From a virus, in IMG/VR virus record IMGVR_UViG_3300007519_000068, positions 1 through 26,679 of that record: DNA of 26,679 nucleotides; one strand, 5' to 3'. Below are positions 1-5,714 of the stretch, one piece after another. Within the stretch, counting starts at the first letter, position 1. Each line of letters starts with the position of its first letter. The notes below the pieces were generated by a model. It had not been told where the DNA came from and made no database searches. It saw only the letters and a list, made by a program, of their open reading frames with translations. Made by a program: the position numbers and the translations under genes.

Positions 1-18
1 GCATGGTGCGGCAAGCGG

Positions 19-444
19 ATGGAGTTCAAGCGACTTTCGGGCGATCGGGATTGGACCGCGATCGACGTGCCAGCCCTGCCGAATTACATCGTAATGGACC
101 TAGACGATCACAACTATTTTGCGGCCACGCAGATTGAGCACCTGTCCAGCACGATGTGGCTGGTGTCTAAGCGCGATCTAATTGGCGGCGGCGGTGTTCT
201 TGGCCTGCAAGGGTTCATGAATGACGCTGACAGCGCTTATAAGGCCGCCCAGCGCATCAACAGCGCCAGCCGCGATGAAGTCACCCAATACAACGAGGGG
301 CAGCGCCTGCGGGCGATTAGCGGGCCGCTTAAGGATATGCTGGTTACGTTTGAGCGGATGGTTGATGCTGGCCGGGTTGCGGCAAGGACGGATCGGGGAA
401 TGCCGGTCGTGTTCGACGCGTTTGACGTAGAGGGGGCAGATTAA
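19..444 (+). CDS. Unknown phage protein, possibly 5'-partial
   Basis: I do not recognise this 141-residue protein. The reading frame is open back to the first base of the window and no convincing Shine-Dalgarno precedes the ATG at 19, so the true start may lie outside. The product is soluble-looking. It has a tight Gly run around residues 55-60 (IGGGG) and an Ala/Arg-rich helical middle, and it ends acidic (FDVEGAD). Codons are GCC/CGC-rich, as in the following small genes and unlike the replication operon downstream. It is followed by a 90-base gap that carries the promoter of the next gene group, so it ends its own transcription unit. No function can be assigned. Confidence 0.6.
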   Translation: MEFKRLSGDRDWTAIDVPALPNYIVMDLDDHNYFAATQIEHLSSTMWLVSKRDLIGGGGVLGLQGFMNDADSAYKAAQRINSASRDEVTQYNEGQRLRAISGPLKDMLVTFERMVDAGRVAARTDRGMPVVFDAFDVEGAD

Positions 445-467
445 TTCGTTTCGCATGTCGATTATGC

Positions 468-496
468 TTGCAAGCTGTGTCGCGTCACGCTATAAG
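468..496 (+). promoter_or_regulatory. Sigma70-type promoter TTGCAA-N17-TATAAG
   Basis: The -35 box TTGCAA (468-473) and the -10 box TATAAG (491-496) are separated by exactly 17 bases, in the intergenic gap after the first gene. The predicted transcript start near 503 lies downstream of the ATG at 499. This favours the ATG at 535, with GGAG at 524-527, as the first gene start. Confidence 0.6.
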
Positions 497-534
497 TAAT
501 GCATAGCAACGCAGGCACACACCGGAGAACGACA

Positions 535-744
535 ATGACCGCAGCACAAAAGCTTATCGCATCTTTTCACTCAGGCGCAACATTCTACACTGACAACGCA
601 GTAAACATGGTCATAATCAAGGACAAAACTCCAGGAGCGACTGACTACACGTTGACTGTTATTGAGTCTGCAAAGCGTATCATGGAATACAAGCGCATGA
701 TGAACCGCATCCGCAAGGCGCGCGCAGAAAAGGAGGCAGCATGA
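535..744 (+). CDS. Small basic phage protein, unknown
   Basis: This is a 69-residue protein beginning MTAAQKLIASF. I chose the ATG at 535 over the in-frame ATG at 499 because GGAG lies at 524-527 with 7 bases of spacing, and because the predicted promoter would start RNA after 499. The C-terminal third is a lysine/arginine-rich predicted helix (MEYKRMMNRIRKARAEKE), which suggests nucleic-acid or protein binding, but there is no family match I can name. The stop codon overlaps the next ATG (741) as ATGA, so it is translationally coupled to the mini-ORF that follows. Confidence 0.6.
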   Translation: MTAAQKLIASFHSGATFYTDNAVNMVIIKDKTPGATDYTLTVIESAKRIMEYKRMMNRIRKARAEKEAA

Positions 745-779
745 CCGCTGCCGAACGAAACATAGGAGACACCCAATGA
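741..779 (+). CDS. Twelve-codon mini-ORF (leader peptide or truncated gene start)
   Basis: The ATG at 741 overlaps the previous stop (ATGA) and is preceded by a strong AGGAGG at 731-736. It encodes MTAAERNIGDTQ and its TGA (777-779) overlaps the next gene's ATG at 776. The first 14 bases are identical to the start of the gene at 1126, and 20 of the first 22 match. It therefore looks either like the remnant of a duplicated gene start or like a coupling leader for the 776 gene. Whether a peptide is made is unknown. Confidence 0.35.
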   Translation: MTAAERNIGDTQ

Positions 780-1129
780 CTGACATCCCAAACAGCCGCC
801 GCAGCCCAATGGAGCATGAGCGGGACATGCCGGACGCGCAGATATACACGCTGACAGAGCGGATGAAGTCTGCAAACGTCCTGCGGCGCATGCACAACAT
901 GCAATGCTTTGAAAACGGATACCATCACTCGGAAGTGGATACTCCATATTCGATTGGGTCCGAAGCCATAAGCAGCATTGACGCCGCACAGGCCGAGATC
1001 GCCAAGCTGCGGGCGGCGTTGTCAGAACTAGCCGACCTAATGGATGACGTCCGCACTGGCGAATACGCCCCAGACAGCTTCACGACGCAACCAGCCCGCG
1101 CCGCACTCGCGCAGGACGCAAGCGAATGA
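776..1129 (+). CDS. Unknown phage protein with C-terminal coiled coil
   Basis: This 117-residue protein starts at the ATG at 776, with GGAG at about 764-767. Residues 1-65 are polar, with His and Tyr clusters. Residues 66-95 form a heptad-like helix (AQAEIAKLRAALSELADLM) that probably oligomerises. I recognise no family. It sits in a chain of tiny genes: its start overlaps the mini-ORF stop and its own TGA overlaps the ATG at 1126, so translation of the chain is coupled. Small linked genes of this type are typical of accessory regions of phage genomes, so a host-interaction role is possible but not shown. Confidence 0.6.
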   Translation: MTDIPNSRRSPMEHERDMPDAQIYTLTERMKSANVLRRMHNMQCFENGYHHSEVDTPYSIGSEAISSIDAAQAEIAKLRAALSELADLMDDVRTGEYAPDSFTTQPARAALAQDASE

Positions 1130-1326
1130 CCGCTGCCGAGCGCAACCGCCGCAAGCGCCGCCTGGAGGCCGCAGGGTTTAAAGCGCTGCCAACGGGGTGG
1201 GTGCTAGTGGCATACGCTGCAAAGGTAGCCGCCCAGGTTGAGGCATACGCCGCTGACGTAGACGCCGCAGCCGCCAAGGACTTGCCGCTAGGGCGACCGA
1301 AGGGAAAACAAGGAATCACAGAATGA
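1126..1326 (+). CDS. Small basic/Ala-rich protein, unknown
   Basis: This 66-residue protein starts at the ATG overlapping the previous TGA (ATGA). The N-terminus is strongly basic (ERNRRKRRLEAAG). The centre is an Ala-rich helix (residues 28-50) and the C-terminus is basic again (PLGRPKGK). The start region matches the mini-ORF at 741, so the two share an origin. No Shine-Dalgarno is evident, and translation probably depends on re-initiation from the 776 gene. No family is recognised; the charge pattern would fit nucleic-acid binding, which is inference only. Confidence 0.5.
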   Translation: MTAAERNRRKRRLEAAGFKALPTGWVLVAYAAKVAAQVEAYAADVDAAAAKDLPLGRPKGKQGITE

Positions 1327-1496
1327 CAGACCAAGAACACGCAGACGAAATCAATCGCGCCGTTGCCAATCTGAACAAAGCAATACGAGGGGCTTCCCAA
1401 AATGGGCTGGGCGTGTCGGTTTCAACCCTTAGTTACACACCAATCCTTTGCCCTCGCTGCGACATCGTTCGGGTGGAGATTACCCGAACGATATGA
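1323..1496 (+). CDS. 57-residue CxxC-containing protein, unknown
   Basis: The ATG at 1323 overlaps the previous stop as ATGA, the third such overlap in this chain. The product is 57 residues. It starts MTDQEHADEINRAV and has a CPRC pair at residues 43-46 followed by a short beta-like C-terminus (VRVEITRTI). The single CxxC could be half of a zinc site completed by dimerisation, or a redox pair. The last 30 bases of the gene form a perfect 11-bp hairpin (1464-1492), so RNA structure constrains the C-terminal codons. No family is recognised. Confidence 0.45.
   Translation: MTDQEHADEINRAVANLNKAIRGASQNGLGVSVSTLSYTPILCPRCDIVRVEITRTI
1464..1492 (+). other. Perfect 11-bp hairpin at the 3' end of the small-gene chain
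   Basis: ATCGTTCGGGT (1464-1474) pairs perfectly with ACCCGAACGAT (1482-1492) around a 7-base loop. It lies inside the last codons of the 57-residue gene, two bases before its stop. No T-run follows, so it is not a standard intrinsic terminator. It may protect the 3' end, attenuate transcription, or separate this unit from the promoter region downstream. Confidence 0.5.
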
Positions 1497-1557
1497 CCCG
1501 CTTAATTAACACCCCGATGAAGGGAACTAGTATCCTAATCACACCGTAACGTAATAC

Positions 1558-1611
1558 CTACCACGGTACCACATAACTTGACACAGGGTGATACTTGTGG
1601 TACTGTGGTAG
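1558..1611 (+). promoter_or_regulatory. Operator-like inverted repeat of four TGTGGTA heptamers
   Basis: The left arm CTACCACGGTACCACA (1558-1573) and right arm TGTGGTACTGTGGTAG (1596-1611) are inverted copies matching at 15 of 16 positions. Each arm holds two copies of a heptamer related to TGTGGTA, spaced by one base. The left arm ends 4 bases before the -35 box and the right arm covers the -10 box of the promoter at 1578. This is the expected geometry for cooperative repressor dimers that occlude a promoter. The binding protein is unknown. Confidence 0.6.
1578..1606 (+). promoter_or_regulatory. Main promoter TTGACA-N17-TACTGT of the replication operon
   Basis: A consensus -35 box TTGACA (1578-1583) lies 17 bases before TACTGT (1601-1606), which keeps the most conserved first, second and last -10 positions. 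The start would be near 1613, leaving a leader of about 70 bases that contains the first TTTAGGG dyad before the ATG at 1684. It sits within the heptamer operator and is the only good promoter ahead of the long + strand gene series, so it probably drives early or middle transcription. Confidence 0.65.
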
Positions 1612-1648
1612 TACGATACAAGAACAACCCCGACCAACCCAACCAACC

Positions 1649-1666
1649 TTTAGGGAATCCCCTAAA
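1649..1666 (+). repeat. TTTAGGG-AATC-CCCTAAA dyad, copy 1
   Basis: A 7-bp inverted repeat with a 4-base loop lies in the leader of the 1684 gene. It is followed by a 7-base gap, GGAG (1674-1677) and the ATG. Together with the CCAACCCAACCAACC stretch just upstream, it is nearly identical over about 50 bases to the leader of the 2713 gene. Confidence 0.75.
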
Positions 1667-1683
1667 AACCAATGGAGACTATA

Positions 1684-2571
1684 ATGCTACAAACCCTCGA
1701 GACAAACACACCGAGTATCTCGTCTGCTGCGATGGTGGTCGACTTCAATGCAAGCGTGTGGACAGCACGCAAGAAGGATCGCAAGGCGTCGGACGACATC
1801 ACGAGCATGAACTACGCCGCTAAGGGCGTGGCCAACGTGTCCAAGAACTTGCTGGGTGACTGCGAAGAGTTGCGGGCAGTACAGAAGTTCGCATCTAACG
1901 TGCGCAATACACACTACAGCATGACAATGCCGTGGTCAGACAACGGGTCGCGCCTCCTCACGACAGCCCAATACTTCAGGTACAACGAGGTTATGACTGA
2001 ACTGCAGAATGAGTTTCACAGCCTAGTGACTGCGTTCTTGCAGGAATACGAGTGGGAGATCACGCAAGCCCAAGCCAAGCTGGGTGATATGTTTAACCGC
2101 GACGAGTACCCCACACGTGACGGGCTCGAAGACAAGTTCGCGTTCCGCGTATCTTACATGCCTCTACCAGATGCCGGTGACTTCCGTATCGACGTGGGCA
2201 ACGAGGCTCTGGAGCAGATCAAGTCGCAGTACGAAACACACTACACCAAGGCCATACAGACAGCGATGAATGACATATGGCACAAACTGCATGACAACCT
2301 CACGACACTGGTACGCCAACTGGACGTCAACGACGAGGGTAAAGGCAACCGCCTCTACGACAGTGTGTTTGACCGGGCGATAGAACTGACTGATATGCTG
2401 GGTACGTGTAACGTGACACAGGACAGCCAGATGGAAGCCATGCGCCGGAAGTTAGAACAGGCGCTATACGGGCTGAACCTCGACAAGATCAAGAACTCAC
2501 CCTCACTGCGTGAAGACACACGCAAGAACCTCAGCGCTGCACTCGCAGCCCTACCAAGTCTCGATATGTAA
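1684..2571 (+). CDS. Partner protein of the MoxR/VWA cassette, possibly DUF3150-like
   Basis: This 295-residue soluble, mostly helical protein starts MLQTLETNTPS. I chose the ATG at 1684 over 1672 because GGAG (1674-1677) lies 6 bases upstream, exactly as in the paralogous leader at 2713, whereas the 1672 ATG overlaps that GGAG. Helical segments around residues 95-130 and 180-225 (QIKSQYETHYTKAIQTAM) suggest coiled-coil contacts. Phage proteins of this size placed directly before a MoxR-type ATPase and a metallopeptidase-VWA protein are often of the DUF3150 family. I infer that relationship from context and general character rather than a decisive motif. It probably works with the ATPase as an adaptor or substrate. 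Confidence 0.55.
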   Translation: MLQTLETNTPSISSAAMVVDFNASVWTARKKDRKASDDITSMNYAAKGVANVSKNLLGDCEELRAVQKFASNVRNTHYSMTMPWSDNGSRLLTTAQYFRYNEVMTELQNEFHSLVTAFLQEYEWEITQAQAKLGDMFNRDEYPTRDGLEDKFAFRVSYMPLPDAGDFRIDVGNEALEQIKSQYETHYTKAIQTAMNDIWHKLHDNLTTLVRQLDVNDEGKGNRLYDSVFDRAIELTDMLGTCNVTQDSQMEAMRRKLEQALYGLNLDKIKNSPSLREDTRKNLSAALAALPSLDM

Positions 2572-2663
2572 TGAAGGGTATCATCGGAGACATCATCGGT
2601 GTGGTCGCCATATTTGGCTGCGGCTACGCACTACTAATCATCGGCCACGCACTAGGCTACTAA
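2571..2663 (+). CDS. 30-residue single-span membrane peptide
   Basis: The ATG at 2571 overlaps the previous TAA (TAATG) and the frame runs to TAA at 2661-2663, filling the gap before the next leader cassette. The peptide starts MKGIIGDIIGVV and is almost entirely hydrophobic with regularly spaced glycines. It is long enough for one membrane helix, with a helix-packing face. There is no separate ribosome site, so expression would rely on re-initiation. It could anchor the cassette at the membrane; that is inference, and the ORF is short enough to be fortuitous. Confidence 0.4.
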   Translation: MKGIIGDIIGVVAIFGCGYALLIIGHALGY

Positions 2664-2677
2664 CAACCCAACCAGAC

Positions 2678-2695
2678 TTTAGGGAATACCCTAAA
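2678..2695 (+). repeat. TTTAGGG-AATA-CCCTAAA dyad, copy 2
   Basis: The stem is the same 7-bp stem as copy 1, but with loop AATA. It is followed by 7 bases, GGAG (2703-2706), 6 bases and the ATG at 2713. The upstream CAACCCAACCA stretch is also shared with copy 1. Confidence 0.75.
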
Positions 2696-2712
2696 AACCA
2701 ACGGAGACTACA

Positions 2713-3807
2713 ATGAACCAAGCACACCAGATGTACGCACTGAGCCTCGACCAGTCGGCTACGGCAATCCAAGCCGTGGGGCGCAAGCGTACCATCCTAG
2801 TCCAAGGTGACATGGGCACAGGGAAATCGTCTATCTTATCCATGCTCGCCGCTAAGATGCCCGGCCACCTAGCGTGTTACTTCGACTGCACGACCAAAGA
2901 CCTCGGAGACATTACGATCCCTAACATCGCCAAGCTAGATGACGGCACGGGCTACGTTACATACCTGACCAACGAGGAATTGGGTGTGCACAACAACAAG
3001 CCTATCATCCTGATGGTGGACGAGTTCGGTAAGTGTAACCCTGCTGTAAAGCTGGCACTGCTACGCCTCATACTCGAACGCAAGATCGGCAGCTACACAC
3101 TACATCCTGACAGTGTGATCTTCGCCACGACCAACAAAGGTTCCGAGGGTGTGGGTGATATGTTACCACCCCATGCGCGTAACCGTATGACCGTGGTGCA
3201 GATGCGTAAGCCAAACAACATCGAGTGGATCGAGTGGGGCATCAACAGCGGTATCGACCACAGCCTGCTGGGTTGGTGCAAGGACAACCCGCACTTGTTT
3301 GCATCGTTCGAGGACGTGAAAGACCCCGACGAGAACCCGTACATCTTCCACCCCAAGCAGCAGCGCGCCGCGTTCGTGACACCACGTTCGTTGGAGGCCG
3401 CGTCTGACATCCTACATGAACGACACTTGTTCGACGACCAGACGTTGACTGGTCTGTTGATGGGTACGGTCGGTGATCGTGGTGCGATGGACCTTATGGC
3501 CTTCGTCAAAATGTCTGACCAGCTACCCAGCTTACAGTCTATCAAGGACGACCCGATGAACGCCAAGGTTCCCGAGAGTGCAGCGGCTGTATGTATGGTG
3601 GTGTATCGGTCCCTCGCAGCGTTGGAGCCTAGCTGGATCAATGCGTGGATGGACTACATGCCGAGGCTCGACCGTGAGGCACAAGGTATGTTCGCCAATG
3701 GGGTACGTGCGCCCAAGTATTCCAAGCAGAGCATGGTGATGACGAACAAGAAGTTCACCAAGTGGGCGATGGACAACAACTACATGTTCGCGGCGGATAA
3801 GAAGTAA
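2713..3807 (+). CDS. MoxR/CobS-type AAA+ ATPase
   Basis: This 364-residue cytoplasmic AAA+ ATPase has a Walker A GDMGTGKS (residues 32-39), Walker B IILMVDE (98-104), a sensor-1 region FATTN (137-141) and arginine-finger candidates in PPHARNRM (152-159). The order and the F-A-T-T-N element fit the MoxR/CobS group, whose members act as ring ATPases that remodel or load a VWA-domain partner. Two genes downstream lies a metallopeptidase-VWA protein, the usual partner type, so the two probably form a chelatase-like or chaperone-like complex. The start at 2713 has GGAG 6 bases upstream. The stop overlaps an ATG at 3807, but translation of the next gene more likely begins at 3840. Confidence 0.88.
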   Translation: MNQAHQMYALSLDQSATAIQAVGRKRTILVQGDMGTGKSSILSMLAAKMPGHLACYFDCTTKDLGDITIPNIAKLDDGTGYVTYLTNEELGVHNNKPIILMVDEFGKCNPAVKLALLRLILERKIGSYTLHPDSVIFATTNKGSEGVGDMLPPHARNRMTVVQMRKPNNIEWIEWGINSGIDHSLLGWCKDNPHLFASFEDVKDPDENPYIFHPKQQRAAFVTPRSLEAASDILHERHLFDDQTLTGLLMGTVGDRGAMDLMAFVKMSDQLPSLQSIKDDPMNAKVPESAAAVCMVVYRSLAALEPSWINAWMDYMPRLDREAQGMFANGVRAPKYSKQSMVMTNKKFTKWAMDNNYMFAADKK

Positions 3808-3839
3808 TGACCTACTCAAAACAAACAAGGAGAAGACTA

Positions 3840-4208
3840 ATGGCCAAACGTAAGTACACCAAATGGACCAAGGAACAAGAAGCGCAAATGGTATCACTGA
3901 GGAAGGCTGGCGTAAAACCGGCCATGATTGCCACTATCATGGGTTTACCTGTGACCGCTATATACAATCGCAGCTTAAAATTGAACGTAACCAGCACCAG
4001 TGCACAACTCGAGATGGACTTTAGGGAATCCCCTAAGAAGGTGTTCCTCAGTGCGGGCCAATTAGCTATCGCAAGGATGGTTGGAATTACTCCCGAGCAG
4101 TACGCCGAACAGGTTGTGTTGATCGGCGAGGAAAGAGGGCAAACACAACCACCCAAGCCCAAGACTAAGCCAACATGGTACAAGCGTATGATGTGGTGGA
4201 GGAACTAA
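3840..4208 (+). CDS. HTH (SANT/GcrA-like) DNA-binding protein with QLEMDF motif
   Basis: This 122-residue protein starts at the ATG at 3840, which has AAGGAG at 3827-3832; the in-frame ATG at 3807 lacks a site. Residues 8-45 form a Trp-led helix-turn-helix (KWTKEQEAQMVSLRKAG, then MIATIMGLPVTAIYNR), resembling SANT/GcrA-type DNA-binding helices. Residues 56-61 are QLEMDF, close to the beta-clamp hexapeptide QLxLxF. Residues 62-67 are encoded by a copy of the TTTAGGG dyad. A second short helical segment follows (AGQLAIARMVGITPEQYAEQ), and then a Pro/Lys/Trp tail. It sits between the AAA ATPase and its VWA partner. Its function is likely DNA binding; its target is unknown. Confidence 0.7.
   Translation: MAKRKYTKWTKEQEAQMVSLRKAGVKPAMIATIMGLPVTAIYNRSLKLNVTSTSAQLEMDFRESPKKVFLSAGQLAIARMVGITPEQYAEQVVLIGEERGQTQPPKPKTKPTWYKRMMWWRN
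4020..4037 (+). repeat. TTTAGGG-AATC-CCCTAAG dyad, intragenic copy 3
   Basis: This differs from copy 1 only in its last base and lies inside the 3840-4208 coding region. There it encodes FRESPK at the junction between the HTH/QLEMDF part and the C-terminal helical part. Confidence 0.7.
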
Positions 4209-4209
4209 G

Positions 4210-5418
4210 ATGTTATCAATAGGTAAACAACTTACACCAGAGCAGCGACTATCCAAAGCCGTGGTAGACATCATGGGCAGGGCACCTGCACTGGCGGGCG
4301 TCATTATGATCGGCAAGCGTACTATCGAGCACGACGCGGCTAGGGTTCCAACAGCCTGTACCAACGGACGTGACGAGATGTATGGCGCGGAGTTCGTCGA
4401 GGGTCTCAACGATGCAGAGTTACGGTTCCTCGTGCTGCATGAGGTCTATCACAAGCTGTATCGTCATCTGACAACGTGGAAACATCTCTACAAAGAGAAC
4501 GCGCGGCTGGCCAACATATCCTGTGACTACGTTATCAACGACAAGATCAAGGGCGAGTATGGCAAGCACTTCTGGGCGCTTATGCCGGAAGGTGGGTGTT
4601 ACAACCCCAAGTATTCTGGGTGGGACACCGCCCAAGTATACAACAGCCTCAAGAAAGATCAGGACCCGCAAGGTGACGGTCAGGGCCAAGGCCAAGGTGA
4701 CGGGCTACCCCAAGGGTTCGATGAACATGATTGGGATGGTGCACAAGATATGAGTGTGGAAGAGCAGCGTGAGCTTGCCCGCGACATAGACGAAGCTGTG
4801 CGTCAAGGTACGTTAATGGCAGGTAGGATGGGTAGTGGGGGCGACCGCAGTTTTGAAGACCTACTCCAACCCCAAGTAGACTGGCGTGAGGTGTTACGTG
4901 AGTTTGTGCAGACGACCTGTGCGGGGCGGGATTACTCAACATGGCGACGTCCAAACAGACGCTATATAGGCGCGGGCGTATACATGCCCTCGGGTATCAG
5001 TGAACAGGTAGGTGAACTGGTGGTAGCGATTGACACGTCAGGTTCTATCGGTGGGCGCGAACTGACTGCATTCTTGTCGGAGGTCAAGTCTATGTGTGAC
5101 ACGGTACACCCTGACAAGTTACGTGTGTTGTATTGGGATACCGCTGTGTGTCGTGACGAGGTGTACGACATCCACGACCAAGACGACATCATCAGGTCTA
5201 CCAAACCAGAAGGAGGTGGCGGCACGTGTGTTGAGTGTGTCCCCGAGTATCTGCGTGAGCACAACATCGACCCGCAAGCCTGTATCGTCTTAACAGATGG
5301 GTACTTGTACGGCGGCTGGGGTCAGTGGACCAACCCTGTGCTGTGGTGCATACTCGACAACGAAAACGCGAAGCCCGACGTGGGCGTGACTGTACACATT
5401 AAACCAAGGGAGATGTGA
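4210..5418 (+). CDS. Metallopeptidase (DUF2201-like) with C-terminal VWA domain
   Basis: This 402-residue protein starts at 4210, with GGAGG at 4198-4202. Residues 1-150 hold a zinc-metallopeptidase-like domain with HEVYH at 77-81, followed by a conserved-looking NISCDYVINDKI segment (102-113), as in DUF2201-type proteins. A Gly/Gln-rich linker (about 153-170) leads to a VWA-like domain with the metal-site motif DTSGS at 275-279 and a later TDGY loop. Proteins of this architecture pair with MoxR ATPases such as the one encoded at 2713. It probably binds or cleaves a protein target under ATPase control, in the cytoplasm. The substrate is unknown and catalysis is not demonstrated. Confidence 0.85.
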   Translation: MLSIGKQLTPEQRLSKAVVDIMGRAPALAGVIMIGKRTIEHDAARVPTACTNGRDEMYGAEFVEGLNDAELRFLVLHEVYHKLYRHLTTWKHLYKENARLANISCDYVINDKIKGEYGKHFWALMPEGGCYNPKYSGWDTAQVYNSLKKDQDPQGDGQGQGQGDGLPQGFDEHDWDGAQDMSVEEQRELARDIDEAVRQGTLMAGRMGSGGDRSFEDLLQPQVDWREVLREFVQTTCAGRDYSTWRRPNRRYIGAGVYMPSGISEQVGELVVAIDTSGSIGGRELTAFLSEVKSMCDTVHPDKLRVLYWDTAVCRDEVYDIHDQDDIIRSTKPEGGGGTCVECVPEYLREHNIDPQACIVLTDGYLYGGWGQWTNPVLWCILDNENAKPDVGVTVHIKPREM

Positions 5419-5419
5419 G

Positions 5420-5671
5420 ATGACTGTATCTAAAAACGCCGGAGGCCACACGTTTGCAGAACTGTATGACGCGGCAATCGAACCTAATCTGGCGAAGAGC
5501 ACGACGCACTTGGCGTGTCCAGAATGTGACGGGGAAGGTCGCTGCGAATACGAACGTGCAGTGCCAATGTCTAACTCAAACCCGTATGGGTATCTCGAGG
5601 ATTACTGGGCCGAGTGCGAGAACTGCGGCGGAACTGGTATCATCGAGGCTGACTACGAAGACGAAGACTAA
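5420..5671 (+). CDS. Small DnaJ-type zinc-finger protein
   Basis: This 83-residue protein starts one base after the VWA gene stop, with an AAGGGAG-like site inside that gene. Two motifs of the DnaJ central cysteine-rich type are present, CPECDGEGRC (residues 33-42) and CENCGGTG (66-73). They are separated by a 23-residue insert, which together could bind one zinc ion. It lacks a J domain. DnaJ-like zinc modules bind unfolded polypeptides, so it may act as a substrate adaptor for the metallopeptidase-AAA cassette, which is inference from context. The C-terminus is strongly acidic. The next leader cassette begins 7 bases after its stop. Confidence 0.65.
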   Translation: MTVSKNAGGHTFAELYDAAIEPNLAKSTTHLACPECDGEGRCEYERAVPMSNSNPYGYLEDYWAECENCGGTGIIEADYEDED

Positions 5672-5677
5672 TCAACA

Positions 5678-5695
5678 TTTAGGGAATCCCCTAAA
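5678..5695 (+). repeat. TTTAGGG-AATC-CCCTAAA dyad, copy 4
   Basis: The sequence is identical to copy 1. It is followed by a 7-base gap, GGAG (5703-5706), 8 bases and the ATG at 5715. Confidence 0.75.
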
Positions 5696-5714
5696 AACCA
5701 AAGGAGTCTAACCA

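Noticed and set aside
1578-1823. 81-codon ORF starting in the promoter region
   Set aside because: It begins at the -35 box, runs through the leader and dyad, and is a shadow of the 1684 gene.
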